The notes under the pieces are model-generated. The model was not told where the DNA came from. It ran no database searches and was given only the letters and a program-made list of their open reading frames with translations. Source: Vitis vinifera (lineage: Eukaryota > Streptophyta > Magnoliopsida > Vitales > Vitaceae). From it: a stretch of DNA of 64,000 bases. The DNA is taken from assembly GCF_030704535.1 (NCBI RefSeq), contig NC_081810.1:682501-746500 (forward strand). Direction: 5' to 3'. A program made the translations under genes and the position numbers. Below, one piece after another: positions 11,101 to 20,578 of the stretch; position 1 is the stretch's first letter, and every line of letters starts with the position of its first letter.

Positions 11101-14100
11101 TGTAAACATAGACAATCAAAATGTCCCAACTTACTGAATGTGGTTCTCTTTTTATATAAATCAGGCCTGGCACATTTTCACAAATGGAAGTCTCAAAGGA
11201 CTTGTTTGGCAAAGCTGCTGCATATCTAAAAGGTAAAATTTTAGGACCGGGCATCTAATTGAGCTTGTTTTATTTGGTGATTTTATCTATGCTATTATAT
11301 AAAACCAGAACTTCTGAATCTGGCTTAAATTCCTTCCTCCTAATGACCCTAATTAGTTGATTGACTAAAAAGATGGTTCGAGGCGATTTCAGGGTTAAAA
11401 GTGAATAGGGATAAAAGTGAGGTGATCCCTGTAGGAAGGGTTGACTATCTAGAGAATATCGTCTCTGTTTTGGGGTGTAGAATTGGGAATCTTCCCTCCT
11501 CTTATTTGGGACTTCCCTTGGGTGCTCCTTTCAAATCTCCAAGGGTGTGGGACGTAGTGGAGGAGAGATTCAGAAAGCGCTTGTCCTTGTGGAAGAGACA
11601 ATACCTTTCCAAAGGGGGAAGACTTACCTTGATAAAAAGCACCCTCTCAAGCCTCCCGATTTACCTAATGTCTCTCCTTGTTATTCCGCAGAAGGTGTGT
11701 GCAAGACTTGAAAAGATCCAAAGAGACTTCTTGTGGGGCGGTGGCGCTTTAGAGAAGAAAACGCACTTGGTAAAGTGGAGCGCGGTTTGTACTGATATGA
11801 GACAAGGAGGCTTGGGTATTCGCAGTCTTGCAGCCCTAAACAAAACCCTGCTTGGGAAATGGAACCGGAAATTTGCTATAGAAAGGAATTCTTTGTGGAA
11901 ACAAGTAATTGTAGACAAATATGGGGAAGAAGAGGGAGGATGGTGTTCTAAAGAAGTGAGGGGTGCCTATGGTGTGGGATTGTGGAAAGCCATCAGAAAA
12001 GATTGGGAAATCATTCGCTCAAGATCCCGCTTTATAGTGGGGAATGGGAGGAAGGTCAAATTTTGGAAGGATTTGTGGTGTGAGGACCAAGCTTTGAAGG
12101 ATGCCTTCCCCAACTTATTTAGATTGGCGATCAATAAGAATCAATGGGTATGTGATGCTTGGGAAGAGGAAGGAGAGGCGGGTAGCTGGAATCCTTTGTT
12201 CTCAAGAAGCTTTAATGATTGGGAAATGGAAGAGGTGGAGGGCTTGCTCCAAAAAATACACCCCCTGGTTTTGCATAGAGATGTGGAGGATGCTTTAAGC
12301 TGGAAGATTAGTAAGAACGGATCCTTCTCTGTTAGATCTCTCTACCGATCCCTCACAGCTACCTCTAATGAATCTTTTCCTTTGAGCATCATTTGGAGAT
12401 CTTGGGCACCCATGAGAGTTAGCTTTTTTGCTTGGGAAGCGTCTTGGAACCGAATTTTGACTACTGATCAGCTTAAAAGAAGGGGCTGGATACTTCCAAA
12501 TAGATGTTATTTGTGTAAAATGGAAGAGGAAACTAGTGACCACTTGCTCCTATTCTGCAAGAAGGCTACAATGTTATGGAGCTTGCTTTTCTCCCTTTTT
12601 GACGTGCAGTGGGTCCTGCACTCTTCAATCAAAAGGAACTTGATGGCTTGGCATGGTGCTTCTGTGTGTAAGGGAAAGGAAAAAGCTTGGAGGGCGGCTC
12701 CCCTTTGTTTAATGTGGACATTATGGAGGGAGAGAAATGATAGTGTTAAATGACAATGAACGTACCGACCAAGCTCTAAAACTCTCTTTTTTGTACACTT
12801 TTGTGAATTGGTGTAGGGTATATTTAGAGTCTCATTCTTTGTCCTTGTTTGACTTTATTGGCTTTTGTCTAGATAGAAGAAAGGTTTTTCTTTTTGGCCT
12901 AGCTCCTTGGGCGTTTTGTATACTTCGTGTGTACTCTTCTCGCCTTTCTAGGCTTTTATAATACATCCTCTTATTTGCCTATCAAAAAAAAAAAAAGTTG
13001 ATTGACTAAAAAGTGTCAAATGTGTGCATTCATAATACTTAAATCTATAGCATTGTTAAGCTTTTCAGCCATCATGGCACAACCATAACTAACTCTTCTA
13101 GCCTCATCAAAGTTTACATTGCTTCCACCACTATCACTGCTGCTATCATCTCTGTGACCCTAATATACCATAGAAGCAGCATGATCTCCCCATGCTAGCC
13201 AAGCAAGTTGTGCTCAACTTGAAGACCAATAGCCACGCTGCAATGGTGCCACCTCCCTTATGAGTAGCATTTATCTATTTCTTTTTATCTTTCTTTTTTT
13301 GTTCTCTATAGTAATTCTATATTCAAAACCATTCAATTCAATATACTTTGCCTTTTGTTTTTCCCCTTTCCATAAGTGCAATTGACAATGGTGTACTATA
13401 TCGCATGCATGTGATGCTTATTCCCTGTCTGCTAGGGGAACTGGTTTCAATTTTGAAAGAATCTTCCTCTTTTGTTACATTTTAGTAGAAAGTGGATGAC
13501 ATGTTTGCAGAGACATACGAGGAATCAATTGTAGTTACCAAAAGTGCATTTGGGTAAGGAGCTATACTTCCTTTTTAATTCATACATTTTCTGGAGTTTT
13601 TGCTTCAAAAAGGTCAAACTAAAATATTTCATTAGATCAGGACAATAGCTTTTCTTGGATTATTGGAATTTGGAAGCATTTTTATTAGGGACGGCAATCA
13701 TTTCAGATAACTACTCTTCATTGCTAAAGTTAGCAATAAATTGCTTACTCTTCCTTTTCCTTTTTGGGTATAAATGAGAATGTTAGCATATTATCAAACC
13801 CAGAACTACCTATCTACCCTAACATAACATGGTGTGGTGTAATATTTTACCTCTGTACAGTATTTTTCCTCCATGTAAATGTGTAATTTTTGTGCTGTTT
13901 TCTTCACTGATTAATCATCATTGACTCCCACAGTAAGGTATATTTAGCAAGCTAAAATGTGATAGTTTATGGTGAACAGATGACATGAAAGTTACACTGC
14001 ATTTATGTGATGGAAAGCCAACATCTGCATCAGTTCCAAAACGCGTGACATGCACTGTTGTGGAAGCACAAGTGCCTGTGAAAGGGAGTACAGCCACACC

Positions 14101-17100
14101 TCAGTATGTTTCAACATTCTCAGATATTTATTCACATATAGATGCCCTTCATCCTTAAGTTCAACTCTCTACCTGCTGCTCGCTACCTTCTCTCTCATTT
14201 TTGCTCGTGAAATTACTGGGATTCTAACTAGTGCATATAACTGGCTTTACCAATTCTTTAGCTGTCAAACTGATCTGATTGTGATAAGACTCCTGCTACC
14301 AAAATATTGATGGTGAGAACCAGCGTTTATCATCATATTTATATATTTCTTTTGAGTTGTGTGGAATATGTACAGCTTAGCTGAGGAAATATATAATTGT
14401 AGTCAAATTGTATGTAATTTAAAAATCATTCAAATACAGTCCTGCATGCACCAAAGCAAACACAAAGGAACCATCCTCCACACTTCAGGATGGCACTTCC
14501 TCCAAAATCTACCATGTCAACTGAACAACGAGTCTGTCATGTACAAAGGCATAATCCAAGAAAACCAATCAAAGAGAACACAAGATGCCACCAGATGTAG
14601 GTCTTCCCCCAATGAATGAGGATATGTTTAGCTGATTCTTCTTCCCACCTAAGCTACCACAGCAGATAGCTGATTCCTCTTCCCTCTTAAACTAAACTAA
14701 AAGAACACAAGATGTCACCTAATGTGGCTCTTCCCACATTGAATTAGGATATGTTCTTCCCGCTTAAGCTATCCACTGCAGTTAGCTGGTTCCTTTTCCC
14801 GGTTAAACCAAACAAAGAGAACATAAGGTGCCCCAAATTTAGGTCTTCCATAATGAATAAGGATATATTTAGTTGATTCCTCTTCCCACTGAAGCTAACT
14901 ACAGCCGTTAACTTAGGATCAACTCCTAATCAACTTGTCAACTATCGAAATCTTCTCCATACTGCCCCTAAGAAAAGATACCAACCTTTAGAGGAGCTCT
15001 TGAACCCTAAAATTCTTTCATTGGAAACACTAACGAGGTTCCTAGAGATAAAGAATTATAGAAGGATTTAAGATAGGAATGCTTATTTTTGGTGCACCTC
15101 CACAGCATACTATCTGAAGAACCCTTTCTCACTCTCATTAACTGAGTATGGTCTCCAGCTCCTAAGAAAGTTCCTTTGAAAACAATGGTTTTGATGACGT
15201 GACCGCATCTCCATTAGCCCAAACATGAGCCACTCTAGTATTTCAGTGAGAAGCAAATACCAAACAAACTAGTGAAAGTGTATTTCAACATCCTCATACA
15301 CCAAACATAAATCCAAATTTGAATCTTTAACCATCATTTACTCAATTCTTTGTTTCAATGGAAAAGTTTTCCCACCTTCTTCTAATTGCGTCTCAAAGGC
15401 CAACTCATCTCCTTGAAGCACCAACCACCTTCTATTTCATCAATTTTTTGTGAATGGCTTTACTCCACACAAAAATACTCTCCTTGGGGAATTTCTATGT
15501 TGGACTACCATTTTAAAAAATAAAAAAATAATAAAAAATAAATTAAAAAAAACTAAGTTTTAGGATTTAGGTCACAATGTATATCATGCTCTCCAAACCT
15601 TGCACAACCATTTCTATGAAATGATTTTCCTTTGCAAAAAAATCCTTTGCTTAGAGAATTCCTACATTCAACTCCAATTTTCCTAAAAGTCTAAGTTTAG
15701 GATTTGGATCCACAACAAATATCATGTTTTTTGACACCTTCTCTCACAATGTGGTCTTATACCTGCACATGGACAAACACGGGAGGCCATGGGCAAACAA
15801 ACCATAGACAATCCTTTAGGCTTACACTCTCTCCATGTGCCCATGGGCAAACAACCTTCCTTTAGGCTTACACTCTCTCCATGTGCCCATAGGCAAACAA
15901 CCTTCCTTTGAGTTTACACATGGGCTCAAAAATAAATTAGGATAAATGAACATATGGCGAGGTTCAAACACTTGACCTCCTATCAAATGAGACTTTGATA
16001 CCATATTGCACTAAGTTTTAGGATTTGGGTCTGCAATGTATATCATACTCCAACACTTCATAGTCACTTGCCCAACAAGAGTCTCCTAATTCCTAATAAC
16101 CTTTCTTCTTATTAAAGCAAACCATAAACCACTTTACTAGTGACACTTTTTCTCCAAAGACCATCCCAAACCACTAAACCAACACCAATGCCCCATGGAT
16201 AAGCTCTCTTTTTTCCAATAAACTTTATAACTGGACACCACCTCAAAGCAAAGCAGAATGCATCTCAAACTTGTCTGACCAAACAGATGGTAAAAAAATT
16301 TTGCATAATAATTATGAGATCTCAACCTGCCCATTGGTTAGAGTGAATGCTAGCATGTGTGGTAGAGGCTCACAGTCCAAGGTTTGATTTCATCCGCTGG
16401 TGTTGAATGCCTTGGATTAGCAGGTGCTGGTTGTGGCGGGCACAGTCAACACCCCAAGGTTTGAGTCCCCATGGAGAGTCCCAAGGGCTCGGCCATGGAA
16501 GGTTCCTTTGTTATCAAAGAAAAAAAAAACTATGAGATCTCAACCTCCTCACCACCTCACTCAACTTTAAAGCCCTTGGTAAGACCTCGCTCACCACCTT
16601 ATCCATGAAGTAATGCATGGCTTCAATCACAATAACAGAAAAGGTAAGAGGTCTCTTGCATCAATTCCCTCAAACTCTGTCAAAAGCCTGCTGGTGTTGT
16701 TTGAAGCCTTTTTATTTGATTTGTAAACACCATCCCATTACACCATAATTGACAAACACATTACATACATATTTTTTTATGTGTGTTCATGCTTGTATTA
16801 TTGTTTGAAAATGCTAATAAAAATATTATATTACAAGAACTAAAGGTGCTTATCTTTGATCTCATTTCTCTTCAAGCATTGATCTTGGAGTTTGCTATAA
16901 CAGTTTAGTATGTTCAGATGACTATTGGTTTCAAAGCTTTTCTCTTTCTTAGTCATTTGCTCAATGATTTGCCTGTTGCTTGAAAAATTCTCCCTATATT
17001 TTTCTTACATACAGGTATAAAAGGGTTTCGCTGGACAATGGCCTTACAGTGTTGGTAAGTTAATTGTAAATTATTGCATCAATTCGTATCCAATAATTAT

Positions 17101-18994
17101 CTGAGTTCATAATGTGTTTTTCCAAGGTTCTTTAATATTTTATTTAGTATCCCTGTACGTTTGAGGTATAGATATCATGTTCTACTTTTTCTTGGGTGAT
17201 AGCTATTGAGAACTTCTTTAACCCCTGAAATTGACAGTGATAGCCTGGGGAAAATTTTGAAAGAAACAGAAAAAATTATGCAAACAAAACTTTTGGATTT
17301 GTGTGGATTTTGAGGAACTTTAATAGAGCCTTGCTTTTAACTGATAGCATTCATTATGCAAACAAAACTGATGGCATCCATTATCTACCCCCTGTATGGC
17401 CCCTTGTTAGGCACCTTCAAGATGAATCTTTGTTTACCAACCAAAAAAAATTATGTTTTATTCATTCTAATTTTACTTTTCTGAGAGTGTGTGCTATGGG
17501 AAGATTTAGATTTTAGTTTGACAGAAATTTCTTCTCTCAAAGACATAACAATTATAGTTAAATATTGCTTGCTTGCTGATGGCTTGCTTCAGAGTTATAC
17601 ATATAGAGTAACATTGACAGATTGTTTTAATGTAAACACGGGAAACTATATCTTGTAAGTTTTAGTTGTTGACCAGCAGGGAGTTTGAGAATGTGGAGCT
17701 CTCATTTGTTAAACTTAATTTGTTATCTGCTCTTCCTAAACCGACAGTAGAAGAGAAAAAGGATCTCATTATTTCATGGTATACAGCTGCATTCCTCTAT
17801 TTTAGATGCTTTTTTATATTTGGAAGTGTCTTTAATTGCAATTTAGCACTTTGTATTGTGCACATATACTGTTGACAATCCTGCCATTCCATCAGTAGCA
17901 CATTTTGTTCAATAGTATGTCCTTTTGTTACGAGACTGCTACAAATTGTTGAGATTTTATCTACTTCTAGTTAATCCTTGTCTACTTTCAAAATTCTGCA
18001 GGCACCACCTTTTGTCCTTGCTGGTGACTCAATAGTAATTGATACAACTGATGACTCTTATATCACCAGGTGATTTTTTATTTATCATTTTCTTTTCTTA
18101 TTTTTCAAGATGTGCTCAACTTTTTATTAGGACCCCTGTCTCTTACTATTTTAGCAATTGCTCGTGTTGGTTTAGCATCTTTTACATGTTGAACAACTAC
18201 TTGATGGATGGCCATGGTCAAAGTCTTATTTCCCAGTTGGAGGGTCATATGGAACAGTGTCAAATGGTGAAATAGGATATCTGTAGCCCAACCTAAGTAG
18301 GTGTCACCAAGGCTTTGTCAAATTATTGAGTCTTTGAGAAATCTCTTTTTGGACTGATGACTTTTGCTCGGTATCTTCTGGACAGACTATACTTGAATAC
18401 TGATCTGGGAAGTAACACATTATTTATTATGCATTGGTTGCCTTTCCACTGTAGTTAGCTACCTCAAAGATATTTTGAGTGTAGGTTGACCTAAACCTTT
18501 AAGGTATTCAACAACTTGCCAAAGGCTATTTAAGAAGAATGCTTCAACAAAACAATTTCAGAGATAGGAGCGAAGACTTTCTGACTGGCTAATGTTGTTA
18601 CAATGGTTTTTATATATTCTTTACAATGTTAATCATAATTAGGCCTTTCATTTGTAAATCACAACTCATGAGTTTTCAGCAATCATGAGAAATATTTTAG
18701 GTTTTAAATGGGCATTTTGGCTTTGATTTGTTATGTTACCGTTCTGTGTTGCATCAATGAAAACCTGAGTGCGTATCAGAAATGGTTCAGGGTTGTCTTT
18801 AAAGTAGCATGATTTGACCATTTTTCTCTTTCACATGCTGACCACTGTAATTGTTTTCCTTCTCCCTTTTCATTTTTATCTTTCTCCCAAATGCCCACCC
18901 GACTACCCCAGTCGGGTGGGCATTTGGGAGAATTTGGTTTGGCTATTATTACTATTGCTACTAATATTTCTTTGGATTCTCCCACAGGGCATAG
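2163..18994 (+). CDS. EFP: Elongation factor P, mitochondrial (organelle-targeted), 258 aa
   Basis: EF-P binds ribosomes stalled at poorly reacting peptide bonds; this version carries an N-terminal extension for an organelle, most likely the mitochondrion. Exons: 2163-2399, 3827-3857, 3970-3983, 4094-4144, 7927-7996, 10989-11055, 11165-11232, 13980-14103, 17015-17054, 18002-18069, 18988-18994. They total 777 nt, stay in frame and have GT-AG borders. Residues 1-75 are rich in Arg and Ser, with few acidic residues, like a transit peptide. The EF-P body follows: VRPGNCIRRKGRIYQ, then the loop QHGRGGATIQ, VELRDIDSG, FGKAAAYLK, and a C-terminal domain ending DDSYITRA. Arg105 stands where E. coli EF-P has its modified Lys34; I recall the plant mitochondrial branch also having Arg here. 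Exon 3 is only 14 nt and the last exon supplies 7 coding nt. Large introns carry transposon relics. The start is the first ATG in a long Ser/Arg-rich frame. Not verified by transcripts. Confidence 0.88.
4285..4501 (-). mobile_element. tRNA-derived SINE in EF-P intron 4, antisense
   Basis: The element is flanked by a perfect 18-bp target-site duplication (TCCTTATCATGTCAAACA at 4267-4284 and 4502-4519). Read on the minus strand it starts with a tRNA-like A box (TAGCCCAATTGG) and a B-box-like GTTCAAATC, and ends in ATTATC followed by an A run. These are the marks of an RNA polymerase III-derived SINE moved by LINE machinery. It is about 217 bp long. The perfect duplication suggests a fairly recent insertion. 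Confidence 0.82.
4590..5251 (+). mobile_element. LINE relic, internally deleted
   Basis: The 3' end (about 5100-5251) has the non-coding tail shared by the LINEs of this window: a 'gtatact..gtgtac' stretch, 'tttttaatatattctctc', then 'ttacttatc' and an A run. Upstream, around 4830-4980, a decayed frame reads KLESRKGRGGKKKSLSV with stops, which resembles the segment in front of the LINE endonuclease/RT ORF. The endonuclease and reverse transcriptase are missing, so the copy looks internally deleted. The 5' limit is uncertain. It lies in EF-P intron 4. Confidence 0.55.
5260..6391 (+). mobile_element. 5'-truncated LINE, RT C-terminal part, degraded
   Basis: The reading frame opens with LFGKWCWRFAFENESL and continues through KYGGEKGGWCS, VGLWKAIRKEW, VGDGRRVQFWKNRW and WNPVFTRLNNDWEMEEVE. 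This is the region after the reverse transcriptase of plant L1-type LINEs. From about 5760 it carries stops and frameshifts, but the zinc-knuckle region can still be read (RCFLCKVEKES, HVLIHC near 5920-5970). It ends in 'ttaatataattgctttacttatt' plus an A run at 6391. Located in EF-P intron 4, same orientation as the gene. It cannot encode an active enzyme. Confidence 0.78.
6640..7386 (+). mobile_element. Third LINE 3' fragment with internal 154-bp duplication
   Basis: The fragment begins in the zinc-knuckle region (LDQLLRRGWSLTNRCLYV near 6675-6730) and ends in 'ttaatatatatcttctcctttcatacttat' plus an A run near 7386. Inside it, about 154 bp starting at 6832 are repeated directly at 6986 with few changes, including the string 'gggagaccctcttaatttt'. 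It lies in EF-P intron 4, next to the two LINE relics upstream. It is badly decayed and non-functional. Confidence 0.65.
8552..8784. repeat. 116-bp tandem duplication in EF-P intron 5
   Basis: Two adjacent copies of about 116 bp. The string 'cattacatgtccacatgtaa' occurs at about 8648 and again at about 8764, and 'ggttaataatattttatt' precedes each. The copies are about 90% alike by eye. Each contains the short palindrome TTACATG..CATGTAA. No coding content. Confidence 0.75.
8800..9590. repeat. Degenerate long-unit repeats in EF-P intron 5
   Basis: Several diverged copies of a block of roughly 170-200 bp can be followed through this stretch. Recurring landmarks are 'ttggac..gttttg', 'tgattgggt', 'aaattattttt..aaaattaataaa' and 'acattaagttttgcttgattt' (near 8905, 9350 and 9553). 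It may be an old tandem array or overlapping relics of one AT-rich element. The limits are approximate. Confidence 0.45.
11373..12995 (+). mobile_element. 5'-truncated LINE with perfect target-site duplication
   Basis: A well-preserved LINE 3' copy in EF-P intron 7. It is bounded by a perfect 18-bp target-site duplication, AGTTGATTGACTAAAAAG, at 11355-11372 and 12996-13013. The insert starts abruptly inside the reverse transcriptase (WFEAISGLKVNRDKSE), carries one long open frame, has a 3' UTR with 'gtatacttcgtgtact', and ends in 'ttgcctatc' plus an A run. The intact duplication and open frame mark it as the youngest LINE insertion seen here. It has the same orientation as EF-P. Confidence 0.93.
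11374..12753 (+). pseudogene. LINE reverse transcriptase C-terminal fragment
   Basis: About 460 codons without a stop encode the C-terminal part of a plant L1-type ORF2 protein. It covers the end of the RT domain (GLKVNRDKSEVIPVGR, YLGLPLGAPF, FLWGGG), a linker with WKAIRKDW and WEMEEVE repeats, and the zf-RVT domain with its cysteine/histidine cluster CYLCKMEEETSDH...C near 12510-12560. The catalytic YxDD box and the endonuclease lie upstream in a full element and are absent, so this is a dead-on-arrival fragment. There is no initiation codon of its own; frame entry comes from the truncation point. Confidence 0.88.
14565..14905. repeat. Three-copy ~120-bp tandem repeat in EF-P intron 8
   Basis: Units begin near 14574, 14701 and 14817, each starting with 'agaacacaagatg' or a close variant, then 'taggtcttcc', 'aatgaa..aggatat', 'gctgattc(c/t)tcttccc' and 'aagct'. 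The spacings are about 127 and 117 bp. The copies are diverged (roughly 80% by eye). No coding content. Confidence 0.68.
15545..16060 (-). mobile_element. Possible TRIM-like or short LTR retroelement relic
   Basis: A motif 'ctaagttttaggattt(g/a)gg' followed by 'atgtatatcat' occurs at about 15553 and 16011, with a weaker copy near 15689, like short terminal repeats. On the minus strand TGGTATCA lies just inside the right-hand copy (15996-16003), resembling the tRNA-iMet primer-binding site of plant LTR elements. Between them a ~51-bp unit is tandemly repeated near 15800-15910 ('aggcttacactctctccatg'). No gag-pol coding remains. The terminal repeats are not proven, so this is tentative. Confidence 0.35.
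16329..16530 (+). mobile_element. SINE in EF-P intron 8
   Basis: Bounded by a perfect 16-bp target-site duplication, TATGAGATCTCAACCT, at 16313-16328 and 16531-16546. The body starts 'gcccattggttagag', has a weak B-box-like 'ggtttgatttc', and ends in 'ttatcaaag' plus an A run. It shares its 3' part ('tggagagtcc..aagggct', 'ccatggaa') with the minus-strand SINE at 4285-4501, so the two belong to one family or share a tail. About 202 bp. Confidence 0.82.
18882..18932. repeat. Perfect 23-bp hairpin in the last EF-P intron
   Basis: The arms 18882-18904 and 18910-18932 are exact reverse complements around a 5-nt loop (ACCCC). The arms are GC-rich (core AAATGCCCACCCGACT), unlike the AT-rich intron around them. 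The hairpin ends 55 nt before the 3' splice site at 18987/18988. In RNA it would form a very stable stem in the region where the branch point is expected. Confidence 0.95.
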
Positions 18995-19193
18995 GATGAA
19001 TATTTGCGTCCTGCTTCGTGTTGAGCATCCTTGCCAGTATCTTTGGATGGACAGGCCATTTGAATCCTGGTATGGACAAAAGCTCAAATGAAGATCTATT
19101 GAAGTATGAGAAGTTTTAATCATTATGGTTTATAAACACATTATTTCCATAATCATGGAGTTAGATAATCAACAACACAGTTTTTTAGAGCAG

Positions 19194-19199
19194 AATAAA
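19194..19199 (+). promoter_or_regulatory. Candidate EF-P polyadenylation signal
   Basis: AATAAA lies 200 nt after the EF-P stop codon in an otherwise non-coding stretch and is followed by T-rich sequence. The position suits a plant 3' UTR end. No transcript evidence. Confidence 0.35.
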
Positions 19200-20570
19200 A
19201 TGTTATACATTGTTATATTGTCGACAAATCCTCTGCTTACATTCACAAGTTGATGAGAAGAATGAATGTGAGCGTACTGTTCATTTATCAAGTTATTTAG
19301 TTGATTGATTGTGTCCATGATTGCAACCTACTTGGTATAGCATTTAATTTCTATTAGAAATGATTATTATTACAATGTGATTGAATTTAATATTTGATGA
19401 TTATATTTTTAAAATGTTTTTACTAAGAATAAGGATTAATTATATAAAATTCTCCTTTCATGTATAGTTGTTTAAGGAAAGCATTGTTGTTCTTTCCCAT
19501 TTTTTGAAACACAAACTCTTAGGCCTTGTTTAGGATAACTTTCTATTTTTTACTTTAACTTGAAGTAGAAACCAAAATCCTAATTTTTGAAGAATGATAT
19601 TAGTATTATAATAGTTTTATCAAGCAATGAAAAAACTTTGGAAAATTATATTTGCATTCACCAAAACTTTATTTGCATCATCCTATATATACATCCATTT
19701 AAAAATTAAAAACTTATTAATACATCCAACCTACAATTTTGAAAAATACCCAAAATGCAATTTCCATTATTCACTCTTGAAAACTATTTTTTCTTCTTCT
19801 CTCTCAACCTATTTCTTCCTAATCATAAACTCTAGTTACAAATGATTTCCATTATTCATAACTAATTTGAATTTTTTTACACATTTTGTTTCAAACCATA
19901 TAACATACAACATCGACATCTTTTAGGCCTTATTAATATATAAATTTTGACCAAAAAAAAATTGTAAAAATGGTTGAAAAATAATTAGGAAGAGTTTAGG
20001 AGTGAGAAAAAAAAAAAAAACCTTAACCCTATGGCGTCCAAAGCTAAAAGGTCGGGACATCTTAGAAATGTACAATTATACAATGCTTAACACTAATAAG
20101 AATGTCTAGATGTACATTTTCTAGCATTATTAGAGAGTTTTGGTAAACTCAAATATAATTTCCCAAAAACATTTTACATAACTCGAAATAGAACTTCCAT
20201 GAGAATCAATATTTTTTTAACTTCAAATGAAACTCTTTATCAAATCATAATTTTTTTGAACAATATTAAATATTAAATATAAGAAGTACAAAAGCTCTTA
20301 TTAAGTTCTAAAAAAGATTGCATTTAACTTCTACACTTTGCTTTTAGCATTTAAGAAGCTCTTAGACAGGGAGTTGGATGGGATTACATGAAGACTGCTT
20401 AATCTTAGATTATGGTTTTGGTTCTTCATTTTCTCCCCCTACCTATTGTTCTTAGTTAGTGCGTATGTTATCTCTCAAATGAAATTTGAGAAAGTTCATA
20501 GGTTGTCCTGTCAATTAGAACCAAAAGACAAAACTGATGTATAGGAAAAGATATTCGCAAAATGCCTACT
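19200..20570. other. AT-rich intergenic stretch
   Basis: No gene, RNA or clear repeat is visible between the EF-P 3' end and the hAT element. The open frame at about 19627-19845 is low-complexity and has no recognisable domain. Confidence 0.6.
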
Positions 20571-20578
20571 CTCTAAAC

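Noticed and set aside
11401..12753. A 450-codon ORF as a host protein-coding gene
   Set aside because: It is the C-terminal part of a LINE reverse transcriptase inside a tailed insertion with an 18-bp target-site duplication. It lies within an EF-P intron and has no start codon of its own.
17380..17460. Another LINE tail ('tggccccttgttaggc' ... 'ttgtttaccaacc' + A run)
   Set aside because: It resembles the family's 3' end, but the match is short and I found no target duplication, so it was left out of the annotation.
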